A stretch of DNA of 64,000 bases from Serpentinimonas barnesii (GTDB lineage Bacteria; Pseudomonadota; Gammaproteobacteria; Burkholderiales; Burkholderiaceae_C): NCBI RefSeq assembly GCF_000696225.1, contig NZ_BAWN01000003.1, positions 23,940 to 87,939 of the forward strand, written 5' to 3'. Below, in pieces: positions 54,408-64,000 of the stretch. Each line of letters opens with the position of its first letter. The first letter of the stretch is position 1. The translations under genes were made by a program, and so were the position numbers. The notes below the pieces were generated by a model. The model was not told the origin of the DNA. It made no database searches and saw nothing but the letters and a program-made list of their open reading frames with translations.

Positions 54408-56234
54408 TCAGGCCAAGGCGGTGATCCAGTGGGTGGCGCTGCGCAACTTTTGCGCCAAGTCCTTGGCAAGGTTTTCCAACAAGATGATGCGCAGCAGGGG
54501 TTCACGGCCCGAAATGCGCTCCAACTCGTCGGCGTCGAACACCAAGCAAGTGCCCTGCTGGTCGGCAAACACCGAGGCGCTGCGAGGAGCGGGTCCCAGC
54601 AGCGTCATTTCGCCAAAAACCATGCCCACGCCGAGGGTGGCAATGCGCTGATGGGCGCCGTCTTTCAAGGGCACCAGCACGCTCACCTGCCCTTTCTGAA
54701 TGAAGAAAATTCGCCGGTCGCCCAATTGCCCGCTTTGCAAAATCTGCTGCCCGGCCTCGAAAGGGTACAACTGCGACACCGCCTCCACCTCCTGCAGCAA
54801 GGGGTAGGGCAAGCCGCTGAACAGTGGGGAGTCGGCCAGCTTCGCCATGGCGCCAGGGTCGCTGGGCACGCTTTCGAGCAACCGGTTCTCGCACCACTCC
54901 GCTGCCAGGTCGTTGTCCTCGAAGCTGAGGAAGCCACGGTCCTCCTTGAGTGGCAGGCGCCGGCTCAAAGGAGCCATGATCTTCATTCGGTTGTGGATGC
55001 GCGAAAAAACCACCGTCACACCGTCTTCGGCAAAACCCAGCCGGGCCTGGTTGAGCAACCGCGCCGCACTGTCCGAAATGCCGTCCACGCGGTGCATGTC
55101 CAGAATGAAGAAGTCGGCGGTGCCGACCAGTTGCTGCATCTTGCGAATCACGAACTCGATGCCGTCCACCGCCAGAAAACCGTGCAAGCACAGGTACTTG
55201 ATGCGCTGCGCATGGGCCTGCAAGTGCGCGCTCTGGGCCGGCGTGGGTTTGCGGCGCGAGGGCGCATCGGCTCCGGTGAAAATCCGGCCCAAGGCCATGC
55301 ACGGGTCGCTCAAAGAACTGAACAGGTTGAGTCCGAAGTCTTTCGACAGGCGCTTGCACACCTCGATGCCGCGCACACTGTTGCCTTTGGCGTCCAGCCG
55401 GGGCGAAAACACCCCAATCCCGAAGCGGCCCGGCAGCACCGCCACGATGCCGCCGCCCACGCCGCTTTTGGCCGGAATGCCCACTTCGGTGAGCCAGCTG
55501 CCGGCATAGTCGTACATGCCGCACGAGGCCATCACGCTCAACACACGGTCTAGGTGTTCGCAGGGCATGGCGCGTTGCCCGGTCAAGGGATTGACGCCGC
55601 CGTTGGCCAAGGTCGCGGCCATCAAGGCCAGGTCCCGGCATGTCACCAGAATCGCGCACTGGCGGAAATAGTTTTCCAAGCTGGCCATCGGGTCGCCTTC
55701 GATGATGCCAAAGTTCTTCAGCATCCAGGCAATGCCGCGGTTGCGGTGCCCAGTTTCGCTCTCGGATCGGTACACCGACTCGTCAACCGCTAGGGCGCGG
55801 CCGGCAAAAGCCTCCATCGAGCCCAAAATGCGTGCCCACTGCTCCGAAACGGTGCGCCCACCCACCAAGCTGGTCAGCGCAATCGCACCGGCATTGATCA
55901 TCGGGTTCATGGGCGTGCCCGTTTGCGGGTGCAGGCTGATGGAGTTGAAGGCGTCTCCACTGGGCTCCACGCCCACCTTGCGCCCAATGAACTCTTTGCC
56001 CCGGTCCACCAAACCGGTGGCGTACACAAACGCTTTGGAAATTGATTGGATGGTGAAGGCCTGCCCGGTGTCACCAGCGCCATAGACCTGCCCATCCACC
56101 GTGACCAAGCAAATGCCAAACCCCTCGGGGTTCATCTTGGTCAATTCCGGTATGTAACTGGCTAGCTCGCCGTCTTTCATCGGCGCCAGCTGGGCATGGA
56201 GCTTGTCGAGATAAAGTTGCAGAGGCGATTGCAT
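54408..56234 (-). CDS. glsA: Glutaminase fused to STAS and cyclic-nucleotide-binding domains
   Basis: A 608-residue protein. Residues 1-305 are a GlsA-type glutaminase that hydrolyses glutamine to glutamate and ammonia: TIQSISKAFVYATGL holds the serine-lysine catalytic pair, and NPMINAGAIALTSLV and GRFGIGVFSPRLDAKGNSV are family motifs. About 345-445 is a STAS-like domain (FFILDMHRVDGISDSAARLL). About 475-590 is a cyclic-nucleotide-binding domain (FIQKGQVSVLV, GVGMVFGEMTLLG, PRSASVFA). E. coli glutaminases have only the first part. The extra domains may allow control by a nucleotide or partner. The ATG at 56234 is used because homologues start near QSPLQLYLDKLH; the frame is open further upstream. 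Confidence 0.9.
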   Translation of the reverse strand: MQSPLQLYLDKLHAQLAPMKDGELASYIPELTKMNPEGFGICLVTVDGQVYGAGDTGQAFTIQSISKAFVYATGLVDRGKEFIGRKVGVEPSGDAFNSISLHPQTGTPMNPMINAGAIALTSLVGGRTVSEQWARILGSMEAFAGRALAVDESVYRSESETGHRNRGIAWMLKNFGIIEGDPMASLENYFRQCAILVTCRDLALMAATLANGGVNPLTGQRAMPCEHLDRVLSVMASCGMYDYAGSWLTEVGIPAKSGVGGGIVAVLPGRFGIGVFSPRLDAKGNSVRGIEVCKRLSKDFGLNLFSSLSDPCMALGRIFTGADAPSRRKPTPAQSAHLQAHAQRIKYLCLHGFLAVDGIEFVIRKMQQLVGTADFFILDMHRVDGISDSAARLLNQARLGFAEDGVTVVFSRIHNRMKIMAPLSRRLPLKEDRGFLSFEDNDLAAEWCENRLLESVPSDPGAMAKLADSPLFSGLPYPLLQEVEAVSQLYPFEAGQQILQSGQLGDRRIFFIQKGQVSVLVPLKDGAHQRIATLGVGMVFGEMTLLGPAPRSASVFADQQGTCLVFDADELERISGREPLLRIILLENLAKDLAQKLRSATHWITALA

Positions 56235-56349
56235 GGAGGCCCATCCACTGGTAGAGACGTCCACCAGTGGATGCAATATCCATGCCACCCAACCACCCCC
56301 GCATTGACACGACGGGCGTGACAAGGCCACTCAGGCGTGGCCGATCCGT

Positions 56350-56988
56350 TTAAATCAGCGGCACCCCGGTCTGGCTTTGGATGTGCTCGCGCGTTACGCC
56401 TTCGGCCAGCTCCACCAGCTTGAGGCCTTGGGCGGTGACGTCCATCACCCCCAGATCGGTGATGATGCGGTTCACCACCCCCTTGCCGGTCAGGGGCAGG
56501 GTGCATTGCGGGATGATCTTGAGGTCTACGCTGCCATCTTTTTTGCGCGCCACGTGCTCCATCAGCACCACCACGCGCGCCACCCCGGCCACCAGGTCCA
56601 TGGCACCGCCCATGCCCTTGACCATCTTGCCCGGAATCATCCAGTTGGCCAGGTCGCCGCTGCCGGTGACTTGCATCGCGCCCAAAATCGAGAGGTTGAT
56701 CTTGCCGCCGCGGATCATGGCAAAGCTGTCGTGGCTGCCAAAGATCGAGGAGCCCTTGATGGTGGTCACGGTCTGCTTGCCGGCGTTGATCAGGTCGGCA
56801 TCGACTTCGTCCTCGTAGGGGAAGGGGCCGATGCCCAGCATGCCGTTCTCGCTTTGCAGCCAAACCTCGATGTGGTCCGGCACGTGGTTGGCCACCAGCG
56901 TCGGGATGCCGATGCCGAGGTTGACGTAGAAACCGTCTTGCAACTCTTGCGCCGCACGGGCGGCCATTTGGTCTTGGGTCCAAGGCAT
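56350..56988 (-). CDS. scoB: 3-oxoacid CoA-transferase subunit B
   Basis: A 212-residue beta subunit. The catalytic glutamate lies in [16 protein letters not shown] (about residues 41-56), preceded by [18 protein letters not shown]. With ScoA it moves CoA between succinyl-CoA and acetoacetate, or between succinyl-CoA and 3-oxoadipate in the PcaIJ variant; the sequence favours the succinyl-CoA:3-ketoacid type. It lies 17 nt after scoA. The ATG at 56988 is set by conservation of the start. Confidence 0.92.
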   Translation of the reverse strand: MPWTQDQMAARAAQELQDGFYVNLGIGIPTLVANHVPDHIEVWLQSENGMLGIGPFPYEDEVDADLINAGKQTVTTIKGSSIFGSHDSFAMIRGGKINLSILGAMQVTGSGDLANWMIPGKMVKGMGGAMDLVAGVARVVVLMEHVARKKDGSVDLKIIPQCTLPLTGKGVVNRIITDLGVMDVTAQGLKLVELAEGVTREHIQSQTGVPLI

Positions 56989-57005
56989 GATCGAGGCTCC
57001 TGTGC

Positions 57006-57710
57006 TCAGAATTTGCGGTCGCGGGTGGTGCGCTTTTCGATGCGCTTCTCGGGCGTGGGGTTGTGCACGATGCGGTGCACGTAAATGCCAGGCAGGTGCA
57101 CGTCGTCGGGGGCGATGTCGCCGGTGGCCACGATGCGCTCGACTTCGACGATGCAAACCTTGCCCGCCATCGCCGCCGCCGGGTTGAAGTTGCGCGCCGT
57201 CAGGTGAAAGCGCAGGTTGCCGGAAAGGTCGGCCACATCGGCCTTGACCAGCGCCACCTCGGGCAACAGGGCGCGCTCCATCACATAGGTGGCACCGTCG
57301 AACTCGCGCAGCTCTTTGCCTTCGGCCACCAGGGTGCCGACGCCGGTTTTGGTGAAAAAGGCCGGAATGCCAGCCCCACCAGCGCGCAGCTTCTCGGCCA
57401 GCGTGCCTTGGGGGGTGAATTCGAGCTCGAGTTCACCGGCCAGGTACTGGCGCTCGAACTCTTTGTTTTCGCCCACGTAGCTGGAAATCATTTTCTTGAT
57501 CTGGCGCGACTCCAGCAGCTTGCCCAGCCCAAAGCCATCGACGCCGGCGTTATTGGAAATCACCGTCAGGTTGCGCACGGCGCTGTCGCGCAACGCATCG
57601 ATCAGCGCCTCGGGGATGCCGCACAGGCCGAAGCCGCCGACGGCAATCAGTTGGCCATCGGCCACCACGCCCTGCAGCGCCGCCGCCGCGCTGGGATAGA
57701 CCTTGTTCAT
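57006..57710 (-). CDS. scoA: 3-oxoacid CoA-transferase subunit A
   Basis: A 234-residue alpha subunit. The CoA-transferase signature is in [20 protein letters not shown] (about residues 20-39), with [20 protein letters not shown] and the end [13 protein letters not shown]. It is the first gene of the scoAB pair. The ATG at 57710 ([14 protein letters not shown]) matches homologues, and the ribosome-binding site AGGAGC precedes it. Ketone-body use or fatty-acid and aromatic breakdown is the likely role. Confidence 0.93.
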   Translation of the reverse strand: MNKVYPSAAAALQGVVADGQLIAVGGFGLCGIPEALIDALRDSAVRNLTVISNNAGVDGFGLGKLLESRQIKKMISSYVGENKEFERQYLAGELELEFTPQGTLAEKLRAGGAGIPAFFTKTGVGTLVAEGKELREFDGATYVMERALLPEVALVKADVADLSGNLRFHLTARNFNPAAAMAGKVCIVEVERIVATGDIAPDDVHLPGIYVHRIVHNPTPEKRIEKRTTRDRKF

Positions 57711-57789
57711 TCTTGCTCCTGTCGCTGAGTGGGGGAAAGTGAATTGCTGCGGGCTATTATCCGGTACTCCAGCCCCGGCCTTGGTCGCC

Positions 57790-58746
57790 TCACTGGCGCG
57801 CCGTGCGCACCGGCTCGGGCGGCTGCTGCGGGTGGCTGCTGCGCCAGGGGTTGATGTCGAGCCCGCCCCGGCGCGTGTAGCGCGCATAAACGCTGAGCTT
57901 GGCCGGGCTGCAGCGCTGCCAGATGTCTTGGTAGATGCGCTCCACGCACTGCTCGTGAAAGCCGGTGTGCTGCCTAAAGCTCACCAGGTAGCGCAGCAGG
58001 CCGGCCTGGTCGATCGGCGCGCCCACGTAGCGGATTTGCACGCTGGCCCAGTCCGGCTGGCCGGTGACGGGGCAGTTGCTTTTGAGCAGCTCGCTGCACA
58101 GCACCTCTTGCACCACGGCCTGGCTGGCGTCGGCCTGCAGGTGCTGGGGCGCGGGCTGGTAGTCGCTGCACTCCAGATCGAGCCGATCCAGGCTTAGGCC
58201 CTCCAGCGCGCCCAGGCGCTCTTGGGCAAACTGACTGGGTTGCAGCAGGCGCACACCCACGCCGCCGCTGCGCTCGCTGCCGCGCCACAGGGCTTCGTTC
58301 AGGTCCAGACGCAGGCGCTGCTGCACCGCCTCCGGGCTGTCAAACACGCTCTGGTTGTAGCTGTTGAGGTAGAGCTTGAAGGATTTGCTCTCAATCAGGT
58401 GCGGCGTTTCGCAGGGCACGGTGAAGTGGGCAATCGCCACCTGCGGCTTGCCGCGCGCATTGAGCCAGCTCAGCTCGTAGGCGGTCCAAAGATCGGCCCC
58501 CAAAAAGGGCAGCGTGGCCCCTATGCCGAGCTCGGCCCGCTTGGGCGCACGCGCCACGGGGAACAGCAGCGCCGGGTCGTAGCGCTCGGGGTAGGCGGTG
58601 GGCTGGCCCAGCAGCAGGGGGGCTGATGCGCCCGCTTCGGATGCGGCCGCAGCGGTTGGATTGGCTGCAGCCGCCCCCGGACAGCTTGGCGAATGGCCGG
58701 AATTGTGCAAATCGGGCCGATCGGGTGGAGCAGGAGAGGTGGGCAT
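57790..58746 (-). CDS. queF: NADPH-dependent 7-cyano-7-deazaguanine reductase
   Basis: Reduces preQ0 to preQ1 in queuosine synthesis; 318 residues of the long E. coli type (282). The active-site Cys is in [20 protein letters not shown] and the substrate-binding part in [20 protein letters not shown]. The first 45 residues are a Pro/Ala-rich extension unlike other QueF proteins. An internal start nearer [17 protein letters not shown] would fit family length, but no good ATG is near. A 2OG-oxygenase gene lies upstream on the same strand. Confidence 0.92.
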   Translation of the reverse strand: MPTSPAPPDRPDLHNSGHSPSCPGAAAANPTAAAASEAGASAPLLLGQPTAYPERYDPALLFPVARAPKRAELGIGATLPFLGADLWTAYELSWLNARGKPQVAIAHFTVPCETPHLIESKSFKLYLNSYNQSVFDSPEAVQQRLRLDLNEALWRGSERSGGVGVRLLQPSQFAQERLGALEGLSLDRLDLECSDYQPAPQHLQADASQAVVQEVLCSELLKSNCPVTGQPDWASVQIRYVGAPIDQAGLLRYLVSFRQHTGFHEQCVERIYQDIWQRCSPAKLSVYARYTRRGGLDINPWRSSHPQQPPEPVRTARQ

Positions 58747-58762
58747 GGGGGTATTGGACCAG

Positions 58763-59467
58763 TCAAACAAATTCGCGCTCGCGCAGCCACTTGGTGGCGA
58801 TCCACTTTTCGCCCTCCCACACCGGCGCACCGCCGTGCAGGGTGCGGGTGCTGGGGTGCGCTCGGTCGTAGGCAAAAAACAGCGCCTGGCCGCCGCGCGC
58901 CAACACCTCGAGCCCGAGGTCGGGGAAGGTGGTGGCGCCGCCGCGCTGCGGCTGGTTGAGGTAGATGATCAGCGTGGCCACGCGCTGGCCGCCGCGCCGC
59001 GTCAGGGCGGCGGTGCCGGCTTGGGCTGGGTCGAAGTAGTCGTAATGCGGCTTGTACTCGCCGCCCGGCGGGTAGTGCAGCACCTGCAAGCCTTCGCCGT
59101 TTTCCACAGGCCAGCGCAGCAGGCGGGCGATGCGCGCTTCCAGCCGCCGCACCAGCTCGGTTTCGCCGCGCCCAAAAAACATGCCGCTGCTGGTGCGCTC
59201 GGGGTTGATTTCACTGCCGCCGCTGTGCGTTTGCACTGTGAGCGAGCGCGCCAGCCGCGGCCGCGCCGCCTCGATCAACTCGGCGCACTCGGGCGCGCTG
59301 AGCAAGCCGTCGAACAAGGCCAGCGGCGGTTGCTGCAGGCGCAGCAGCAGCTCGACCGAGCGGTCACCACAGTCAAAGCAGCGCGCCGCCGTGCTCCAGT
59401 CCGGCTGCGGCAGGGGTGGGGGCGTGGGGGCGGGCATGTGGGCGCTGGGCATGTGGGCGCGGAGCAT
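58763..59467 (-). CDS. 2-oxoglutarate/Fe(II) oxygenase, prolyl 4-hydroxylase type
   Basis: A 234-residue protein with the P4H pattern: metal-binding HxD in [10 protein letters not shown], a distal His in [13 protein letters not shown] and the 2-oxoglutarate-binding Lys in [22 protein letters not shown] and [20 protein letters not shown] are typical. Bacterial members may hydroxylate proteins such as EF-Tu or translation factors; the target here is unknown. The first 25 residues are a Pro/His/Met-rich stretch of low complexity. It lies 16 nt upstream of queF. Confidence 0.88.
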   Translation of the reverse strand: MLRAHMPSAHMPAPTPPPLPQPDWSTAARCFDCGDRSVELLLRLQQPPLALFDGLLSAPECAELIEAARPRLARSLTVQTHSGGSEINPERTSSGMFFGRGETELVRRLEARIARLLRWPVENGEGLQVLHYPPGGEYKPHYDYFDPAQAGTAALTRRGGQRVATLIIYLNQPQRGGATTFPDLGLEVLARGGQALFFAYDRAHPSTRTLHGGAPVWEGEKWIATKWLREREFV

Positions 59468-59494
59468 GGCGGAGCGGGGCGGGTGGCAGCGCGA

Positions 59495-60265
59495 TCAGGC
59501 CGGCAGGCGAAACAGCAACCGATCAGGGCTTGACTCGGCCGCCACGTAGCGGTAGCCCTCGGCATCAAAGCCCTTGAGTTGCTCTAGGCTGATGGCGCGG
59601 CTCTGGATGGCGTGGCGCATCATCAGGCCGCGGGCGCGCTTGGCGGCAAAGCCCATCACCCGGTAGCGGCCCTGGTGGTATTGCTCAAACACGCAATGCA
59701 CCACGCGCGGCTGCAGCGCGGACAAATCCACCGCCTTGAAATACTCTTCGCTGGCCAAGTTGACCACCAACGGCACCGGGTCGGCGGCGGCGCGCTGGTT
59801 GAGGTATTCGCTGATCTGGCAGCCCCAGAACTGCACCAGGTTTTTGCCCTTGGCCGTGGCCAGCCGGGTGCCCATTTCGAGCCGATACGGCTGCATCAGG
59901 TCGAGCGGGCGCAGCACGCCGTAGAGGCCGCTCAAAATGCACAGGTGCTGCTGCGCCCACTGCAAATCGGCCTCGCCAAGGCTGCGCGCCTGCAGCCCCG
60001 CATACACATCGCCATCAAAAGCCAGCAGCGCCTGCTTGGCGTTGGCGGGCGTGAAAACCGGCTGCCAGGCCTGAAAACGGGCGGCATTGAGCGCCGCCAG
60101 CTTGTCGCTCAGGCCCATCAGATCGGCCAGTTGCTGCGGGGCCAGCGCGCGCAGTTGCGCCACCAGCTCGGCCGCCTGCGCCACAAACAAGGGCTGGCTG
60201 TGGCTGGCGCTGTGGGCGGGGGTCTCAAAATCGAGCGCTTTGGCGGGCGACAACAGAAACAACAT
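59495..60265 (-). CDS. yaaA: Peroxide stress protein YaaA
   Basis: A 256-residue protein of the UPF0246/DUF328 family. MLFLLSPAKALDFETP, LCILSGLYGVLRPLDLMQPY and LVQFWGCQISEYLN are diagnostic. E. coli YaaA lowers free iron during hydrogen-peroxide stress and binds DNA. The start at 60265 gives the usual length (about 258). It is followed 27 nt later by the 2OG-oxygenase gene on the same strand. Confidence 0.93.
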   Translation of the reverse strand: MLFLLSPAKALDFETPAHSASHSQPLFVAQAAELVAQLRALAPQQLADLMGLSDKLAALNAARFQAWQPVFTPANAKQALLAFDGDVYAGLQARSLGEADLQWAQQHLCILSGLYGVLRPLDLMQPYRLEMGTRLATAKGKNLVQFWGCQISEYLNQRAAADPVPLVVNLASEEYFKAVDLSALQPRVVHCVFEQYHQGRYRVMGFAAKRARGLMMRHAIQSRAISLEQLKGFDAEGYRYVAAESSPDRLLFRLPA

Positions 60266-60356
60266 GGGGTGAGTCCTCTCGTGGCCGCATTATCCGGGAT
60301 CGTTTGGTTGGCCCTCTGATCTTGCGCCCTGTTGCGCGCCAAATCCTGCTAGGATG

Positions 60357-60370
60357 TGCAGAAATCTGCA
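60357..60370. promoter_or_regulatory. Palindrome upstream of vapB
   Basis: A perfect inverted repeat TGCAGA-AA-TCTGCA lies 20 nt before the vapB start. Antitoxins of this kind usually repress their own operon at such palindromes, so this is a candidate VapB operator. Confidence 0.45.
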
Positions 60371-60390
60371 TTAAACCCTTGAGGCAGCCC

Positions 60391-60651
60391 ATGCGAACCA
60401 CGCTGAACATCGAAGACGGCTTGCTGCTGCAGGCCAAGTCCTTTGCGGCTCGGGAACACACCAGCCTGACGCGGCTGATCGAAGAAGGCCTGTCGCTGCG
60501 TTTGCGGGCCGCGCAGGCCGCACCGGCTCTTGCGCGCGCGCCGCAGTTGCCGCTCTACGCGGGGCGCGGGGGTCTGCAGCCCACCATCCAAGACACCTTG
60601 AGCCAGCGCGCCCTGCTCGACGCCGCCGACGGAACTGAGCCAGCCCGATGA
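60391..60651 (+). CDS. vapB: VapB-type antitoxin
   Basis: An 86-residue protein. The N-terminal ribbon-helix-helix (MRTTLNIEDGLLLQAKSFAA) is followed by a basic helix (SLTRLIEEGLSLRLRAAQ) and a Pro-rich C-terminal tail likely to fold on the toxin. It probably neutralises VapC and represses the operon. Its stop overlaps the vapC start (ATGA), and GAGGCAG before the ATG can serve as ribosome-binding site. Confidence 0.88.
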   Translation: MRTTLNIEDGLLLQAKSFAAREHTSLTRLIEEGLSLRLRAAQAAPALARAPQLPLYAGRGGLQPTIQDTLSQRALLDAADGTEPAR

Positions 60652-61097
60652 CGCCCGATGTGAATGTGCTGGTGGCGGCCTCGCGCATAGACCATCCGCA
60701 CCACGAGGCCGCACGGATTTGGCTGGAGGCGGCCCTGACCGCCAGTGCGGCGCAACAGCCGTTGGCCATTTTGCCGATGGTGGCAGCGGGTTTTGTGCGC
60801 TTGGTGACGCACCCCAAGGTTTTTAGGGAGCCGACACCGATTGCTGCTGCGCTGGAATTTATGCACGCCCTCTTGGATGCGCCCGGTGTTTACCAGCCCG
60901 CCTTGGGCCAGGAATGGTCCGAGGTCGAACGCTTGTGCGCGCAACTGGGGCTAACAGGCAACGCAATACCCGATGCCTGGATTGCTGCAGCGGCGCAACA
61001 GCACCATCTGCATTTGGTGACCTTTGACAAAGGCTTTCGCCGCTTGCTCAAACCCAGCAGGGTCACGGTGTTGAAAGCCGTGGCGCCAAGCCTGTAG
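60648..61097 (+). CDS. vapC: VapC-type PIN-domain ribonuclease toxin
   Basis: A 149-residue PIN-domain protein. The acidic metal-binding residues expected of VapC are visible in [10 protein letters not shown] (Asp4), the middle [13 protein letters not shown] region, [13 protein letters not shown] and [12 protein letters not shown]. VapC toxins cut tRNA or rRNA. The gene is intact and coupled to vapB, in contrast to the broken HigB toxin elsewhere in the window. It is followed by about 195 nt without a gene before valS. Confidence 0.9.
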   Translation: MTPDVNVLVAASRIDHPHHEAARIWLEAALTASAAQQPLAILPMVAAGFVRLVTHPKVFREPTPIAAALEFMHALLDAPGVYQPALGQEWSEVERLCAQLGLTGNAIPDAWIAAAAQQHHLHLVTFDKGFRRLLKPSRVTVLKAVAPSL

Positions 61098-61291
61098 GAG
61101 GCGAAGGATTATCAAGCCAGCGCGCCGGCTACCGGCTTGCCATGGGCCAGATGGCTGTGCGTGGCTGTGCGGGATGGCCCATTAAAATCAGGGTCGAATA
61201 TTCGCGTCCAGCGCTGCACCCTCCACCAGCGCCACCACCGCATCCTGCGGCGTGCCGAGCGCGCCCACTTCTCCTTGCCACCGGGGTTTCC

Positions 61292-64000
<2,709 letters not shown>

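Overview
The window is high-GC DNA with tightly packed, often overlapping genes. Gene content and local order (folC-dedD-cvpA-purF-metZ, a soxCD-cytochrome-soxYZ-B locus, a nasA-nirBD-ybiB-cobA cluster, rne next to divergent rluC, an H-NS-type protein of the short beta-proteobacterial kind) point to a beta-proteobacterium of the order Burkholderiales, most like the family Comamonadaceae. The genus cannot be fixed from the sequence alone. The organism appears able to use nitrate as a nitrogen source and to oxidise reduced sulfur.

Layout. 1-8287: nitrate/nitrite assimilation operon (end of a nitrate ABC transporter ATPase, NirB, NirD, NasA, a YbiB-like protein, and CobA, which starts siroheme synthesis for NirB). 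8518-10563: a graveyard of decayed genes: a frameshifted HigB toxin beside an intact HigA antitoxin, a fragment of a second antitoxin, and fragments of a methyltransferase, a nucleotidyltransferase, a copper P-type ATPase and a fasciclin domain. 10616-12946: an SGNH-hydrolase lipoprotein, a saccharopine-dehydrogenase-like enoyl reductase and a DUF429 remnant. 13255-14060: a probable integron cassette remnant, with two homologous attC-like repeats flanking a TspO gene and followed by a broken DJ-1/PfpI gene. 14088-16072: DUF4197, a VIT-family transporter, and tRNA-Asp, tRNA-Glu and tRNA-Ala.

16162-36157 is core housekeeping: gltX, metZ, purF, cvpA, dedD, folC, ppnP, argG, a thiolase, an MFS transporter, murB, yajQ, a degenerate HD-GYP gene, plsY, tas, tRNA-Leu, ylqF, gph, an H-NS-like gene and rluC. 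36158-41137: RNase E with a long leader, then a hemerythrin-like protein and a membrane protein. 41273-47787: an lldD-type FMN dehydrogenase converging on the sox cluster. The cluster has SoxC, SoxD, a cytochrome c, SoxY, SoxZ and SoxB, but no soxA or soxX in the window, and a terminator separates soxZ from soxB.

48029-61097: lolD-lolC, a phospholipid-methyltransferase-like gene ending in an 11-bp tandem repeat, an uncharacterised gene overlapping recJ, an RluA-family synthase, a glutaminase fused to STAS and cyclic-nucleotide-binding domains, scoAB, queF, a prolyl-hydroxylase-like oxygenase, yaaA and a VapBC module. 61292-64000 is valS, cut by the window edge. It carries an in-frame, twice-repeated 87-nt GC-rich palindromic insertion and two other low-complexity inserts.

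No CRISPR array, rRNA, prophage or intact insertion sequence was seen. The most unusual parts are the cassette remnant at 13.3-14.0 kb, the repeat expansion inside valS, the sox cluster without soxAX and the gene graveyard at 8.5-10.6 kb.
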